NCBI RefSeq assembly: GCF_021531075.1
Contig: NZ_JADYTJ010000029.1
Span: 1 to 42,827 of the forward strand
DNA: 42,827 bases
Direction of reading: 5' to 3'
DNA from: Bacteroides caecigallinarum
GTDB taxonomy: Bacteria; Bacteroidota; Bacteroidia; Bacteroidales; Bacteroidaceae
Shown here: positions 7,057-16,210 of the stretch, one piece after another
Position numbering within the stretch: position 1 is the first letter of the stretch
How the letters are laid out: each line of letters starts with the position of its first letter
Position numbers and translations under genes: made by a program
The notes under the pieces: generated by a model
The model's input: the letters and a program-made list of their open reading frames with translations, nothing else
Told to the model about the DNA's origin: nothing
The model's database searches: none

Positions 7057-8130
7057 ATGAAAATAATCCTTGCCATAGATTCATTCAAAGGTTGTATGAC
7101 CTCGGAAGAAGTTGAGAATGCCATATCCTCTTCGCTCAACTCAAAAGAGATTGAGATTCACAACATACCAATGTCAGACGGAGGAGAAGGAATGCTTGAA
7201 GCTTTTATATCAGCCATGAACGGCAGAATAGTAGAGACAAATGTACACGACCCTCTTATGCGCCCTATAACTGCACAATACGGTATAACTCCCGGTGGAA
7301 TCGCAATAATAGAGACAGCAAAAGCCTGTGGACTGACATTGATGACACCGCTTGAGCGTAACACCATTAAGGCCAGCACTTATGGTGTGGGGGAACTTAT
7401 TATCCATGCGTTTCGCAACGGTTGCAAAGATTTCATAATAGGCCTAGGTGGAAGTGGAACAAGCGACTGTGGAGCAGGAATGCTAAAAGCTGTCTCAGAC
7501 AGTTTCGCATCCGAATGCACTATAAAGGACATCATAAGCAGAAAGATGAAAGACTGCCGGTTTACACTGGCAAGCGACGTACGAAACCCATTATATGGTC
7601 CAAACGGTGCAGCCCATATATATGCTCCACAGAAAGGAGCAACAGAGAGTATGGTTATCGAATTGGATAACAGAGCTATGACGTTTGCCAGAGAATCTGC
7701 ACTCCTCATGGGCAAAGACACATCGCATGAACCCGGAGCAGGTGCTGCCGGTGGATTGGGATATGCCTTCATGCAATATTTTGACGCTACTTTCAAATCG
7801 GGTGCCGATTTACTTCTCGACCTTACAGACTTTGACATCCTGCTTAATGGAGCCGACCTCATCATAACAGGCGAGGGTCATGCCGATGCCCAAACGCTGA
7901 TGGGTAAACTGCCGGAACGAATTCTAAGGCGTGGACAAAAACACAAAGTACCGGTATGGCTCATTGCAGGCCGGGTAGAACAAAGCGAAAGACTCGTTTC
8001 AGAAGGGTTTGAAAGAGTGTATGGCATCACACCTGAGTCTATGTCCACAGAAGAAGCCATAATCCCCGGCAATGCCATAAAAAACATAAAAAGGTGGACC
8101 GAAGCCCACCTTATGCCTATTATAGGTTAA
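7057..8130 (+). CDS. Glycerate kinase (GlxK/GarK family)
   Basis: A 357-residue enzyme that phosphorylates glycerate with ATP, feeding it into lower glycolysis. Family signatures are the N-terminal IILAIDSFKGCMTSEE, then PMSDGGEGML, the glycine-rich GLGGSGTSDCGAGML, and GPNGAAHIYAPQKGA followed by PGAGAAGGLGY. An upstream in-frame ATG at 7012 would add 15 residues unlike the family, so the ATG at 7057 is chosen. The stop codon overlaps that of the convergent antiporter gene by two bases. Confidence 0.9.
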   Translation: MKIILAIDSFKGCMTSEEVENAISSSLNSKEIEIHNIPMSDGGEGMLEAFISAMNGRIVETNVHDPLMRPITAQYGITPGGIAIIETAKACGLTLMTPLERNTIKASTYGVGELIIHAFRNGCKDFIIGLGGSGTSDCGAGMLKAVSDSFASECTIKDIISRKMKDCRFTLASDVRNPLYGPNGAAHIYAPQKGATESMVIELDNRAMTFARESALLMGKDTSHEPGAGAAGGLGYAFMQYFDATFKSGADLLLDLTDFDILLNGADLIITGEGHADAQTLMGKLPERILRRGQKHKVPVWLIAGRVEQSERLVSEGFERVYGITPESMSTEEAIIPGNAIKNIKRWTEAHLMPIIG

Positions 8131-9578
8131 TCCTTCTTCAGACGGAATATTTTATACCCGAATGCTGCTACAAGTATACTCATCAGCGGACTGATGTAAT
8201 TGAAGAAAGCATATGGCAGATACGCCAAAGTAGGTACGCCCAATATAGTAGCCTGAGTCATTCCGCAAGTATTCCACGGGATAAGTACAGACGTTACTGT
8301 TACGGCATCTTCTGTAGTACGGCTTAGCAGGCGACTTTCATATCCGTTATTCTTGTATATATCCCTGAACATATTCCCTACAAGGATTATGGATATATAC
8401 TGGTCGGCTGTAGCAAGGTTCAGGAATATACCGGAGCCGACTGTAGAAGCCACCATGCCCGTCAGTTTTCTGGTAAACCTTACAAATACTCCTGTTATGC
8501 TGGCCAGCATTCCACAAGCAGTCATGGCTCCTCCCAAACACATGGCACAGATAATCAGCCATATAGTATTCATCATACCGCCCATGCCTCTTGTGGCAAT
8601 AAGTTCTGTCAGCTGTGCTGTTTCAGCCTGAAGGCCGGACGAAGTGAACAAAGTCTGTAAAGTAGCCTTGAATATAGACTGTATATCGCTGTTTCCTCCT
8701 GCCAGTTCTATCACATTATCCATCTGGAAGACAAGCATAAAGACAACAGCCATTGTAGTAGATACGAACAGTGTGATTATTGACGGAACCTTCTTGGCTA
8801 TGAGAATACCTGTAACTATAGGAACAAGCAGCAACCACACTGAAATGTTGAATCTGTCTGCAAGTCCATTGGCAAACTCTGCCATTTCGGCTGTATTTCC
8901 TGCCTCATGATTAAAACCGGCCACTAGAAATATAACCAGTGCTATCGCTATGGAAGGCACTGTAGTTATCATCAGATACCTTATATGTGTGAAAAGCGGC
9001 GTATCAGTGACCGACGAAGCAAGTATTGTTGTGTCAGATAATGGAGAAACCTTGTCGCCGAAATAGGCTCCTGAGATAATAGCTCCTGCAATCCATCCTT
9101 CCTCAAATCCCTGAGCTTTTCCTATTCCCATCAGCGCAATACCTATGGTTGCAATCGTAGTCCACGAACTTCCTGTCATGACAGACACTATGGCACAAAT
9201 CACACAGCACGATGCCAGAAAGATGTTAGGATGTATCAGCTGTACTCCGTAATAAATTAAGGTAGGCACTACCCCACTGAGCATCCATACAGCCGACAGA
9301 GCACCGATAATCAACAGTATGATAAGCGCCGAACTTACTCCTGCTATGTTATTCACTATTGCATGCTCTATGTCTTTCCATTTTATTCCATATCCCGTCA
9401 TACCTATAGCTGCACATATTGCTGTGGCCACAAGCAGACATACCTGACTGGCACCGGAAAGAGCGTCGGAGCCGAAACTTCCAATAGTAAAATACAGTAA
9501 CACTACCAATATGGCTATTGGCAAAATAGAAAAAAAGGGAGAGGGATAAGTTGTCAATTTTTTCATCCTCAAAAACAA
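8127..9578 (-). CDS. nhaC: NhaC-family Na+/H+ antiporter
   Basis: A 483-residue inner-membrane protein with about eleven or twelve hydrophobic helices. Family motifs include SVMTGSSWTTIATIGIALMGIG and the polar GAIISGAYFGDKVSPLSDTTILAS, the conserved core of NhaC antiporters. These exchange sodium for protons; some relatives swap malate/lactate or amino acids, so substrate is inferred from family. A second ATG at 9566 (MKKLTTYPSPFF) is the more usual N-terminus and leaves a leader of about 25 nt from the predicted start site. Convergent with glycerate kinase. Confidence 0.88.
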   Translation of the reverse strand: MFLRMKKLTTYPSPFFSILPIAILVVLLYFTIGSFGSDALSGASQVCLLVATAICAAIGMTGYGIKWKDIEHAIVNNIAGVSSALIILLIIGALSAVWMLSGVVPTLIYYGVQLIHPNIFLASCCVICAIVSVMTGSSWTTIATIGIALMGIGKAQGFEEGWIAGAIISGAYFGDKVSPLSDTTILASSVTDTPLFTHIRYLMITTVPSIAIALVIFLVAGFNHEAGNTAEMAEFANGLADRFNISVWLLLVPIVTGILIAKKVPSIITLFVSTTMAVVFMLVFQMDNVIELAGGNSDIQSIFKATLQTLFTSSGLQAETAQLTELIATRGMGGMMNTIWLIICAMCLGGAMTACGMLASITGVFVRFTRKLTGMVASTVGSGIFLNLATADQYISIILVGNMFRDIYKNNGYESRLLSRTTEDAVTVTSVLIPWNTCGMTQATILGVPTLAYLPYAFFNYISPLMSILVAAFGYKIFRLKKD

Positions 9579-9597
9579 TCTTAATTATAAACCGGTG

Positions 9598-9631
9598 CAA
9601 AGGTCTGAATATTTTCTCTTAATCTCACAAA
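9598..9631 (-). promoter_or_regulatory. Probable promoter of the antiporter gene
   Basis: On the minus strand, TTTG (9628-9631), a 22-bp spacer and GACCTTTG (9598-9605) approximate the Bacteroides promoter; the first -7 base is G, not T. Confidence 0.45.
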
Positions 9632-9738
9632 AATGATACCTATATTCCATTTTTTTTTGCAAAAATTCTGAAATATCATAAGCATTTATAGGTGCATAAA
9701 CATGTAATTTGTATTTTTGTAGTGCTTTAAACACAATA

Positions 9739-12700
9739 ATGAGAAAGTCCACCCTGCTAAAACATACATTCAGAACCATTATAATATCAATGATGGTTAT
9801 ATATTTCGGATTGATAGCTTTGCTTAATATTCCTTTCATTCAGCAAAGCATCAGCAGTATTGCCGTACGTGAATTATCCAAAATATTAAATACTGAAGTA
9901 AAAGTAGGGAATATCGATTTGGGATTATTGAACAGAGTTATAATAAATGACCTCGAGATATATGACAGAGACGGTGAGAAAATGGTAAATATAGCCAGAT
10001 TTTCAGCCAAATTCGATATACAGGCCATAGTCAGAGGGAAAATAAGCATAAGCAGCATACAGCTTTTCGGTTCGGATTTCAATCTTGAGAAAAAAGACAA
10101 GGAGTCCGATATCAATATAAAATTCATCACAGACCTTTTTATCAACAAGGACAAAGACAAGGAAAAGAAAGCCCTCAATCTGCGAATCAACTCAATTCTG
10201 ATAAGAAGAAGCAACGTTAATTTTAATATTCTATCAGAGGCAGAGACCGACGGGAAATTCAATCCGTCACATCTGTCCGTAAAAAACATATCGGCCAATA
10301 TATCTTTAAAGGCACTGACTGAAGACTCACTCAATATTCATGTCAAGCGTCTTAGTATGGCCGACAAATCGGGACTGGCATTGAAAAAGCTGTCTTTCAA
10401 GGCTATAGGAAATAAAAAGAATTTACACATTGATGAATTCGAGCTTTTGCTTCCCAATAGCAACATACGTATTGACAATCTGGTCTCAGATTTTGACAAC
10501 CTGATGGAAATAAAAGAGATTTCGGATGTTAATTACAAATGTAACCTGTCTGCCATTATTGTGCCTTCGGACATTAAACCATTAGTTCCGGAGCTGAAAT
10601 ATTTCAATGATACAATAAACTTGAATGCCCGTTTGGCTAACGAAGGAACAAGCCATATAATAAACAACCTGAACATTTATTCAAATGACAGGAACGTAAA
10701 TCTGGCTTTAGGCGGAATTATGACTGCTGCCAATGATTCTACAGACACATTTTTCAACTTCGATGTAAAAAAGATAGAAGTTAACGAGAACGGTGCAAAA
10801 TGGATTTTCAAGAACATTAATGGGAATGAAAACCTTCCGGACATAGTCCAAAGAATAGCTTCTGTAAGTATTTCCGGAAATATAAAGGGAACACCTGATA
10901 AAATTGACAACAGACTGATTATATACACGCCTAACGGCAATATACAGTCCCAATTCATAATGAACAGAGATTCTATAAACAAAAGAAGATCGTATACAGG
11001 AAGGTTCTATTCCGAAGCTCTGAATTTGGGTAAACTGACAAAGAAAGAGGACATATTGGGAAAGGCTTCTTTCAATATAACTCTGAATGGGCTCACTTAT
11101 ATGGACAACAAACCGGAATCGCACGTAAAAGGTGAAATAAAGTCGCTGAACGTAAAAGGATATACATACCGTAATATCAAGCTCAACGGCAGGTACACTC
11201 CGGGCGGTTTCAACGGACATATTGCCATTAATGACGAAAATCTGAAATTGGATATCGACGGAAAATTTTCTACAGCAGAAAAAATACCGGTATTCAAGCT
11301 TTCTGCCGGACTAAAGAAAATAAGACCAGACAAGCTGAAACTTACAGAGAAATATGTCAACACCACCTACTCCATGAATCTAATGGCCGATTTCAAAGGA
11401 AAATCGCTGGACGACATTGAGGGCAATATAAATATAGACAGTTTGACGTGTACATCCCAAAATCCGGAAGAAAATTATTTCCTGCAGCACTTCAAACTTG
11501 CGGCCGACAAGACTCCCCAGGGAAAGAGTATCAAAATAAAGTCTAACTTCATTAATGGAGAAATAAACGGAAATTATTCGTACAAGACAATAACATCAAG
11601 CGTAATAAAGGTTGCATACAGATATATCCCTTCATTCTTTCAGGAAGACAACAAAATTATAAAGCAAAAAACAAACAATAATTTCAAACTTAAGTTTGTA
11701 ATAGACAACTCCGATTTCTTAAACAGAGTAATGAAGTTGCCTATTGAAATGAATATGCCTGCAACCCTGAATGGGTATATAGATGACAGCAAAACCAAGG
11801 TTTATATAAATGCAAATATTCCGGAAATAACATACAACAACAAGAAATACGAATCGACTACATTATTGTTCGAAAACCCGGAGAAAGACCTTCACTGCCA
11901 TGTAAGGTCCAATATGCTGATGAACAAAGGAGCAATGGTAAATGTAAGTCTGAATGCCCAGGCGTATAATGACACACTTGCCACAAATGTATTTTGGGGA
12001 AACAACACCAATGTGACATACAGTGGAAAGGTTTCTGCCAATACCATTTTCTCAAAAAATACAAACAATGGCAAGCTACACACCGATATAGCATTGCAAC
12101 CAAGCCAGATTGTGCTAAACGACACTATCTGGAACATTCACCCGGCGCAAGTAAGTATAGACAAAGACAGTATTAAAATCAATAATTTCTTATTCGAACA
12201 TGAAAATCAGTATGTGAATATAAACGGCAGACTGGGTAGAATGAATTCCGATACATGTCTTATTAACCTAAAGAATGTGAACCTTCTGTACGTAATGGAT
12301 ATGATACAGTTCCATGACGTAAAATTCGAAGGTAATGCCAGCGGTAAAGTAATTCTGTCGAATGTACTGAGTAAACCATTGCTAGACGCAAAATTAGACG
12401 TCAACAATTTTAGTCTGAACAGTGCCCTATTGGGAGAAGCCGAAATAAAAGGTGGTTTTGATAATGAAAAAGGCAGAATACTTCTGGATGCTGATATAAG
12501 AAAGGCTGATGGTGTGTATACAGGCGTAAAAGGCTATGTATCGCCAAAAGAAAAAGGACTTGACCTGCATATCAATGCGGGAGGTACAGACATGTCTTTC
12601 CTACAGCATTTCATAAAAGACATATTCAGCGACGTGAAAGGTAAGGCATACGGACAGGTTAGACTTTTCGGACCATTCAAGGAACTTGACCTTGAAGGAA

Positions 12701-14220
12701 GAGCCAAAGCAGAAATGGGCATGAAAGTCAACGTCCTTAACAGTCATTTCACAGCAAAGGCAGATTCTGTAATTATAAATTCGGGAGAATTCATATTCAA
12801 GGATGTGCAACTGAGCGACAACGAAGGAAACAGTGGAATTGCAAACGGATATCTGAGACATAAAAAGCTCAAACACCTGAGCTATATGTTCCAGTTCGAC
12901 ACCAACAACATGATGGTGTTCTCTTCAGATACAGAGACTCCGGATTTCCCTTTTTACGGAAAAATATATGCTTCCGGCAGAACTACCATCAGAGGTAATG
13001 AAAATACAGGTCTGATAGTGGATGGCAATGTTAGAGCCGAGAATAAAACCACATTCGTTTATGTACTGGGTACGGCTACTGAAGCAATCAGCAAACAGTT
13101 CATTACATTTGTAGACAAAACCCCTAAAAGAAGACAGGAAGAAGTTAAAACGAATCTGTATCACTACCTAAACGAGAAGAATACCAACGACATAGGAACT
13201 ACGCCACCGGATATAAGGATAAATCTTCAGATAGAACCTTCGCCGCAGGCAGACATGAAAATAATCATGGATCCGGCATCAGGCGACTACATCGCAGCCC
13301 AAGGAACAGGAAGTCTGAGAATAAATTTCTTCAATAAGGGTAACTTCCAGATATTCGGAAATTACAATATATCTGAAGGAATTTACAAGTTGAGCATGCA
13401 GAATATCATCAGAAAGGACTTTGTCCTCCGACAAGGAGGTAGTGTATCGTTCAACGGCGATCCTAAAGCAGCCAATCTGAATGTACAGGCCGTATATACC
13501 GTGCCTTCTGCCTCACTGAATGACCTGATAGCAGATGCAACATCAACCAGGGGTAATATCAGAGTGAACTGTATAGTAAATCTTTCCGGACTGCTTACTT
13601 CACCAAACCTGAGTTTCGATTTGGAACTGCCTACGGTGAATGAAGAAGACAGACAGGTGGTAAAAAGTCTGACCAGTACACCGGAACAGATGAATACACA
13701 GATTATATATCTGCTGGGAGTAGGAAAATTCTATACGTACGACTATGCTGCACAAAGCGGACAGTCCGATGCTACAAGCTCGCTGGCTTTCAGTACACTG
13801 TCCGGACAGCTTAACAACATGATTTCGCAGGTTATAGACAGCCAGAACTGGAATGTCGGTACAAATCTTACCACAGGACAAAACGGATGGACTGATGTTG
13901 AAGCTGAAGCCATCTTGAGCGGAAGATTGCTGAATAACAGGCTGATAATAAACGGAAACTTCGGGTATAAGGAAAATACGCTGAGAAATACTAACTTTGT
14001 GGGCGATTTCGAAGCCATATGGTTATTGACAAAAAACGGTGATTTCCGACTTAGAGGTTATAACCAAACGAACGACAGATACTTTACCAAGTCTACACTT
14101 ACTACCCAGGGTATTGGACTTATCTATAAGAAAGACTTTACCAGATGGGATGAGCTGATAGACTGGGTAAACAATTTCCGTTCGTACAGAAAGAAAAAAC
14201 TATCGCAAAACAAGAAGTAA
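9739..14220 (+). CDS. TamB-like translocation/assembly module protein
   Basis: A 1493-residue protein with one N-terminal membrane anchor (about residues 12-34) followed by a very long beta-rich region. The region has AsmA/TamB-like repeats (VGNIDLGLLNRVIINDLEIYD near the N-terminus). The C-terminal 400 residues have the TamB-domain character (NFQIFGNYNISEGIYKL, QIIYLLGVGKF, LNNRLIINGNFGY). TamB proteins span the periplasm and help lipid transport or outer-membrane protein assembly. The ATG at 9739 gives a basic N-terminus before the anchor; an earlier in-frame ATG at 9709 lies among promoter-like bases. No TamA partner is adjacent. Confidence 0.85.
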   Translation: MRKSTLLKHTFRTIIISMMVIYFGLIALLNIPFIQQSISSIAVRELSKILNTEVKVGNIDLGLLNRVIINDLEIYDRDGEKMVNIARFSAKFDIQAIVRGKISISSIQLFGSDFNLEKKDKESDINIKFITDLFINKDKDKEKKALNLRINSILIRRSNVNFNILSEAETDGKFNPSHLSVKNISANISLKALTEDSLNIHVKRLSMADKSGLALKKLSFKAIGNKKNLHIDEFELLLPNSNIRIDNLVSDFDNLMEIKEISDVNYKCNLSAIIVPSDIKPLVPELKYFNDTINLNARLANEGTSHIINNLNIYSNDRNVNLALGGIMTAANDSTDTFFNFDVKKIEVNENGAKWIFKNINGNENLPDIVQRIASVSISGNIKGTPDKIDNRLIIYTPNGNIQSQFIMNRDSINKRRSYTGRFYSEALNLGKLTKKEDILGKASFNITLNGLTYMDNKPESHVKGEIKSLNVKGYTYRNIKLNGRYTPGGFNGHIAINDENLKLDIDGKFSTAEKIPVFKLSAGLKKIRPDKLKLTEKYVNTTYSMNLMADFKGKSLDDIEGNINIDSLTCTSQNPEENYFLQHFKLAADKTPQGKSIKIKSNFINGEINGNYSYKTITSSVIKVAYRYIPSFFQEDNKIIKQKTNNNFKLKFVIDNSDFLNRVMKLPIEMNMPATLNGYIDDSKTKVYINANIPEITYNNKKYESTTLLFENPEKDLHCHVRSNMLMNKGAMVNVSLNAQAYNDTLATNVFWGNNTNVTYSGKVSANTIFSKNTNNGKLHTDIALQPSQIVLNDTIWNIHPAQVSIDKDSIKINNFLFEHENQYVNINGRLGRMNSDTCLINLKNVNLLYVMDMIQFHDVKFEGNASGKVILSNVLSKPLLDAKLDVNNFSLNSALLGEAEIKGGFDNEKGRILLDADIRKADGVYTGVKGYVSPKEKGLDLHINAGGTDMSFLQHFIKDIFSDVKGKAYGQVRLFGPFKELDLEGRAKAEMGMKVNVLNSHFTAKADSVIINSGEFIFKDVQLSDNEGNSGIANGYLRHKKLKHLSYMFQFDTNNMMVFSSDTETPDFPFYGKIYASGRTTIRGNENTGLIVDGNVRAENKTTFVYVLGTATEAISKQFITFVDKTPKRRQEEVKTNLYHYLNEKNTNDIGTTPPDIRINLQIEPSPQADMKIIMDPASGDYIAAQGTGSLRINFFNKGNFQIFGNYNISEGIYKLSMQNIIRKDFVLRQGGSVSFNGDPKAANLNVQAVYTVPSASLNDLIADATSTRGNIRVNCIVNLSGLLTSPNLSFDLELPTVNEEDRQVVKSLTSTPEQMNTQIIYLLGVGKFYTYDYAAQSGQSDATSSLAFSTLSGQLNNMISQVIDSQNWNVGTNLTTGQNGWTDVEAEAILSGRLLNNRLIINGNFGYKENTLRNTNFVGDFEAIWLLTKNGDFRLRGYNQTNDRYFTKSTLTTQGIGLIYKKDFTRWDELIDWVNNFRSYRKKKLSQNKK

Positions 14221-14251
14221 ATACATATAAAATAAGAATATAATAGAAATA

Positions 14252-15280
14252 ATGAACAATAATCTTTCGCTCCCATCAGAATGGGACAAACAGAGTTATA
14301 TACAGCTTACATGGCCACATATCGATACCGATTGGGCTTATATGATAGAGGAAGTTGAAAAATGCTTTGTAAATATTGCTACAGAGATAGCCTCAAGACA
14401 GCCGCTGCTATTGGTAGCTCCAGAGTTTCCTGAAGCTCTCAAAGATTTTCCATATAAAGAGAACATCACCTTCTTTCAGTGCAAGACCAACGATACATGG
14501 GCCAGAGACCATGCATTCATAACACTGAAAGACAAGCATGGCGACCCTCAACTGCTGGACTTCTGCTTCAATGGATGGGGTATGAAATTTGCCGCAGACA
14601 AGGACAACCTTATCAACAGCAAGCTGTTCGGCAAACAGATACTTAACGGCGATTATATCAACAAACGTGATTTCGTGCTTGAAGGTGGTTCCATAGAAAG
14701 CGACGGCAAAGGAACTCTCCTCACAACATCACTTTGCCTGCTGGCACCAAACAGAAATGACACAATGGCACGCCATGAAATAGAGAATTATCTGAAAGAG
14801 ACATTCAATCTGCAGCAGGTCCTATGGCTGGATTATGGTTATCTGGCCGGTGACGATACAGACAGTCATGTAGACACTCTTGCAAGGCTTTGTCCGGACG
14901 ACACAATTGCGTATGTGAAATGTAGTGATACCAACGACGAGCATTACAGCGCACTCCAGGCAATGGGAAAGCAGTTAGAGTCATTTACCACACTCGAAGG
15001 CAAGCCATACAGACTCCTTCCTCTGCCTATGCCCGATGCTATATTCGATGAAGAAGGCTACAGACTGCCTGCCACTTATGCCAACTTCCTAATCATGAAT
15101 GAGGCTGTGCTCTACCCTACTTATGCCCAGCCTGAAAATGACAAGGAAGCTGCAAGAGTTTTATCACTCGCTTTCCCAGGCAGGGAAATTGTGGGCGTAG
15201 ACTGCAGGGCATTAATCAGACAGCACGGCTCGCTTCACTGCGTAACCATGCAATATCCAGAATCAGTTATAAAAGGCTAA
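14252..15280 (+). CDS. aguA: Agmatine deiminase
   Basis: A 342-residue enzyme of the guanidino-group-modifying fold that hydrolyses agmatine to N-carbamoylputrescine and ammonia. Active-site motifs are present: TWARDH (WARD at 83-86), EGGSIE (144-149), the His of DSHVDT (HVD at 206-208) and the nucleophile C330 in HGSLHC. It starts 31 nt after the TamB-like gene and is followed by aguB, which performs the next step, so the pair makes putrescine from agmatine. Confidence 0.93.
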   Translation: MNNNLSLPSEWDKQSYIQLTWPHIDTDWAYMIEEVEKCFVNIATEIASRQPLLLVAPEFPEALKDFPYKENITFFQCKTNDTWARDHAFITLKDKHGDPQLLDFCFNGWGMKFAADKDNLINSKLFGKQILNGDYINKRDFVLEGGSIESDGKGTLLTTSLCLLAPNRNDTMARHEIENYLKETFNLQQVLWLDYGYLAGDDTDSHVDTLARLCPDDTIAYVKCSDTNDEHYSALQAMGKQLESFTTLEGKPYRLLPLPMPDAIFDEEGYRLPATYANFLIMNEAVLYPTYAQPENDKEAARVLSLAFPGREIVGVDCRALIRQHGSLHCVTMQYPESVIKG

Positions 15281-15307
15281 TAATATCAACATAACAAACA
15301 AGACATC

Positions 15308-16195
15308 ATGAACAGAATAATAAAAGTTGGTATCGTCCAGCAGTCATGCACAGGGGATATCAAATATAATTTGGAGAAACTTCACAGGAACATAGCCACT
15401 TTGGCTAAAGCAGGAGCACAGCTGGTGGTTTTACAGGAGTTGCATAACTCACTTTACTTCTGCCAGACAGAAGATACAAGACTTTTCGACCTTGCCGAGC
15501 CTATCCCTGGTCCTTCTACAGGATTCTATAGCGAGATAGCTGCAGCATATGGAATAGTTCTTGTGACCTCATTGTTCGAACGCCGTGCAGCAGGACTGTA
15601 TCACAACACAGCAGTAGTATTCGAAAAGGATGGAAGCATTGCAGGAAAATACCGCAAGATGCACATTCCTGACGATCCTGCCTATTACGAAAAATTCTAT
15701 TTCACTCCTGGCGACATCGGATTTGAACCTATCCAGACTTCAGTAGGTAAACTTGGGGTACAGGTTTGCTGGGATCAGTGGTATCCGGAAGGTGCACGCA
15801 TGATGGCGCTCAAAGGTGCAGAACTTCTTATCTACCCTACTGCCATAGGTTGGGAAAGCACTGACACACAGGAAGAAAAACTTCGCCAGCTTGGAGCATG
15901 GGTTACAGTACAAAGAGGTCATGCCGTAGCCAACGGTCTGCCTGTCATAGCGGTAAACCGTGTAGGACACGAGCCTGATCCATCAGGGCAGACCAACGGA
16001 ATACAGTTTTGGGGAAACAGTTTCGTGGCAGGCCCACAAGGGGAAATAATTGCACAAGCCGACAATATGAAGGAAGAAAATATCATTGTTGACATCGACA
16101 TGAACCGCAGCGAAAACGTACGACGCTGGTGGCCATTCCTGAGAGACCGCAGAATAGATGAATTTGGAGAACTGACAAAACGATTTAGAGACTGA
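15308..16195 (+). CDS. aguB: N-carbamoylputrescine amidohydrolase
   Basis: A 295-residue nitrilase-superfamily enzyme that converts N-carbamoylputrescine to putrescine, CO2 and ammonia. The catalytic triad is visible as E44 (LQELHN), K117 (YRKMHIPDDP) and C154 (VCWDQWYPEGAR). It lies 27 nt after aguA and 15 nt before the coiled-coil gene, consistent with one transcript. Length and motifs are typical for AguB. Confidence 0.93.
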   Translation: MNRIIKVGIVQQSCTGDIKYNLEKLHRNIATLAKAGAQLVVLQELHNSLYFCQTEDTRLFDLAEPIPGPSTGFYSEIAAAYGIVLVTSLFERRAAGLYHNTAVVFEKDGSIAGKYRKMHIPDDPAYYEKFYFTPGDIGFEPIQTSVGKLGVQVCWDQWYPEGARMMALKGAELLIYPTAIGWESTDTQEEKLRQLGAWVTVQRGHAVANGLPVIAVNRVGHEPDPSGQTNGIQFWGNSFVAGPQGEIIAQADNMKEENIIVDIDMNRSENVRRWWPFLRDRRIDEFGELTKRFRD

Positions 16196-16210
16196 TAAAT
16201 ATTACATGAC

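Noticed and set aside
7380-7865. 161-codon open frame opposite glycerate kinase
   Set aside because: Lies entirely within a confidently identified enzyme gene and has no recognisable domain.
8127-8130. Overlap of glycerate kinase and antiporter stop codons
   Set aside because: Tight convergent gene ends are common in bacteria; no disruption of either protein is seen.
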